This document shows positions 33,710 to 33,891 of a stretch of DNA of 33,891 nt, one piece after another. Below the pieces are notes generated by a model. It was not told where the DNA came from. It saw only the letters and a list, made by a program, of their open reading frames with translations, and ran no database searches. The DNA comes from Verrucomicrobiota bacterium (lineage in GTDB: Bacteria > Verrucomicrobiota > Verrucomicrobiia > Chthoniobacterales > Chthoniobacteraceae), in assembly GCA_026398235.1 (NCBI GenBank), contig JAPLTE010000037.1:1-33891 (forward strand). Direction: 5' to 3'. Numbering within the stretch: the first letter of the stretch is position 1; each line of letters opens with the position of its first letter. The position numbers and the translations under genes were made by a program.

Positions 33710-33891
33710 CTAACCCGCGCGTTTCCCAAACCGCACCCGCAGCTTCCGTGTCTCGTGCTGCGCGAAAATCCACCAGAAATGGCGGGCGAATTGACAGAGG
33801 GAATGCGGCGCGCTCACCAGCTGCACACAGCCCGCCCGGATCGCCGCGAAAATGGCCTCCGGGGGGGCATTGGGAGCGGCCTGCACCAGCG
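33710..33891 (-). CDS. C-terminal end of an unrecognised protein (5' cut by window edge)
   Basis: On the minus strand the frame entering at 33889 is open for 59 codons to TAG at 33710-33712. The translation, with segments EAIFAAIRAGCVQLVSAPHS and LCQFARHFWWIFAQHETRKL, ends in a basic tail (RVRFGKRAG). It reads like a real globular C-terminus. I do not recognise the family. No start is visible because the gene continues past the right edge. Confidence 0.5.
   Translation of the reverse strand, partial: LVQAAPNAPPEAIFAAIRAGCVQLVSAPHSLCQFARHFWWIFAQHETRKLRVRFGKRAG

Overview
The window looks like a chromosomal segment of a Verrucomicrobiota bacterium. I infer this from the gene set: a beta-strand-repeat (autotransporter-associated type) surface protein ending in a PEP-CTERM sorting tail, a type III glutamine synthetase, a DUF6600-type secreted protein, GC-rich coding sequence, mostly weak Shine-Dalgarno signals, and many short palindromic intergenic repeats. 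No phage, plasmid, IS transposase, rRNA or CRISPR is visible. Most of the window is ordinary housekeeping sequence.

Layout from left to right. Positions 1-3985 hold the 3' part of the PEP-CTERM surface protein (apparently frameshifted), a fucose-permease-type sugar transporter, an initiator tRNA-Met with its own intrinsic terminator (minus strand), and a PspA/IM30 protein. Positions 3989-9394 hold a small WaaP/Kdo-kinase-like protein, glnN with a strong terminator and a sigma-54-like promoter, and a divergent transketolase. Positions 9461-14365 hold a class III aminotransferase, an MFS exporter overlapping rlmH by ATGA, and a convergent secreted DUF6600 protein with a 93-bp tandem repeat. Positions 14521-18305 hold a small exported protein, tRNA-Glu(CTC), a four-gene exbB-exbD-tonB-zinc-ribbon operon, and an NlpC/P60-like hydrolase. 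Positions 18417-23395 hold fabG, sixA, and on the minus strand cysE with an overlapping SprT-like gene, queD, and an EIIA-like PTS protein. Positions 23398-32886 hold a frameshifted mgtA, an L,D-transpeptidase, a winged-helix regulator, two TPR proteins, oligoendopeptidase F and a serine beta-lactamase-like hydrolase. The right edge holds a short ABC-permease-like relic, a palindrome array and the 3' end of an unrecognised gene.

The most unusual feature is the intergenic repeat landscape. Three elements of about 290-345 bp (19674-19966, 22244-22588, 33394-33685) share one architecture: outer arms that are inverted copies of a word-like repeat, enclosing four to six separate hairpins. The hairpin family differs between elements. 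Smaller arm-only relatives lie at 21675-21789, 26915-26970 and 31636-31708. I see no REP-associated transposase in the window.

Other points worth a look are an ExbD whose conserved transmembrane Asp position reads Asn, an MgtA-EIIA gene pair in which mgtA has lost its last membrane helix by a frameshift or deletion, and a sigma-54-type promoter just upstream of glnN.
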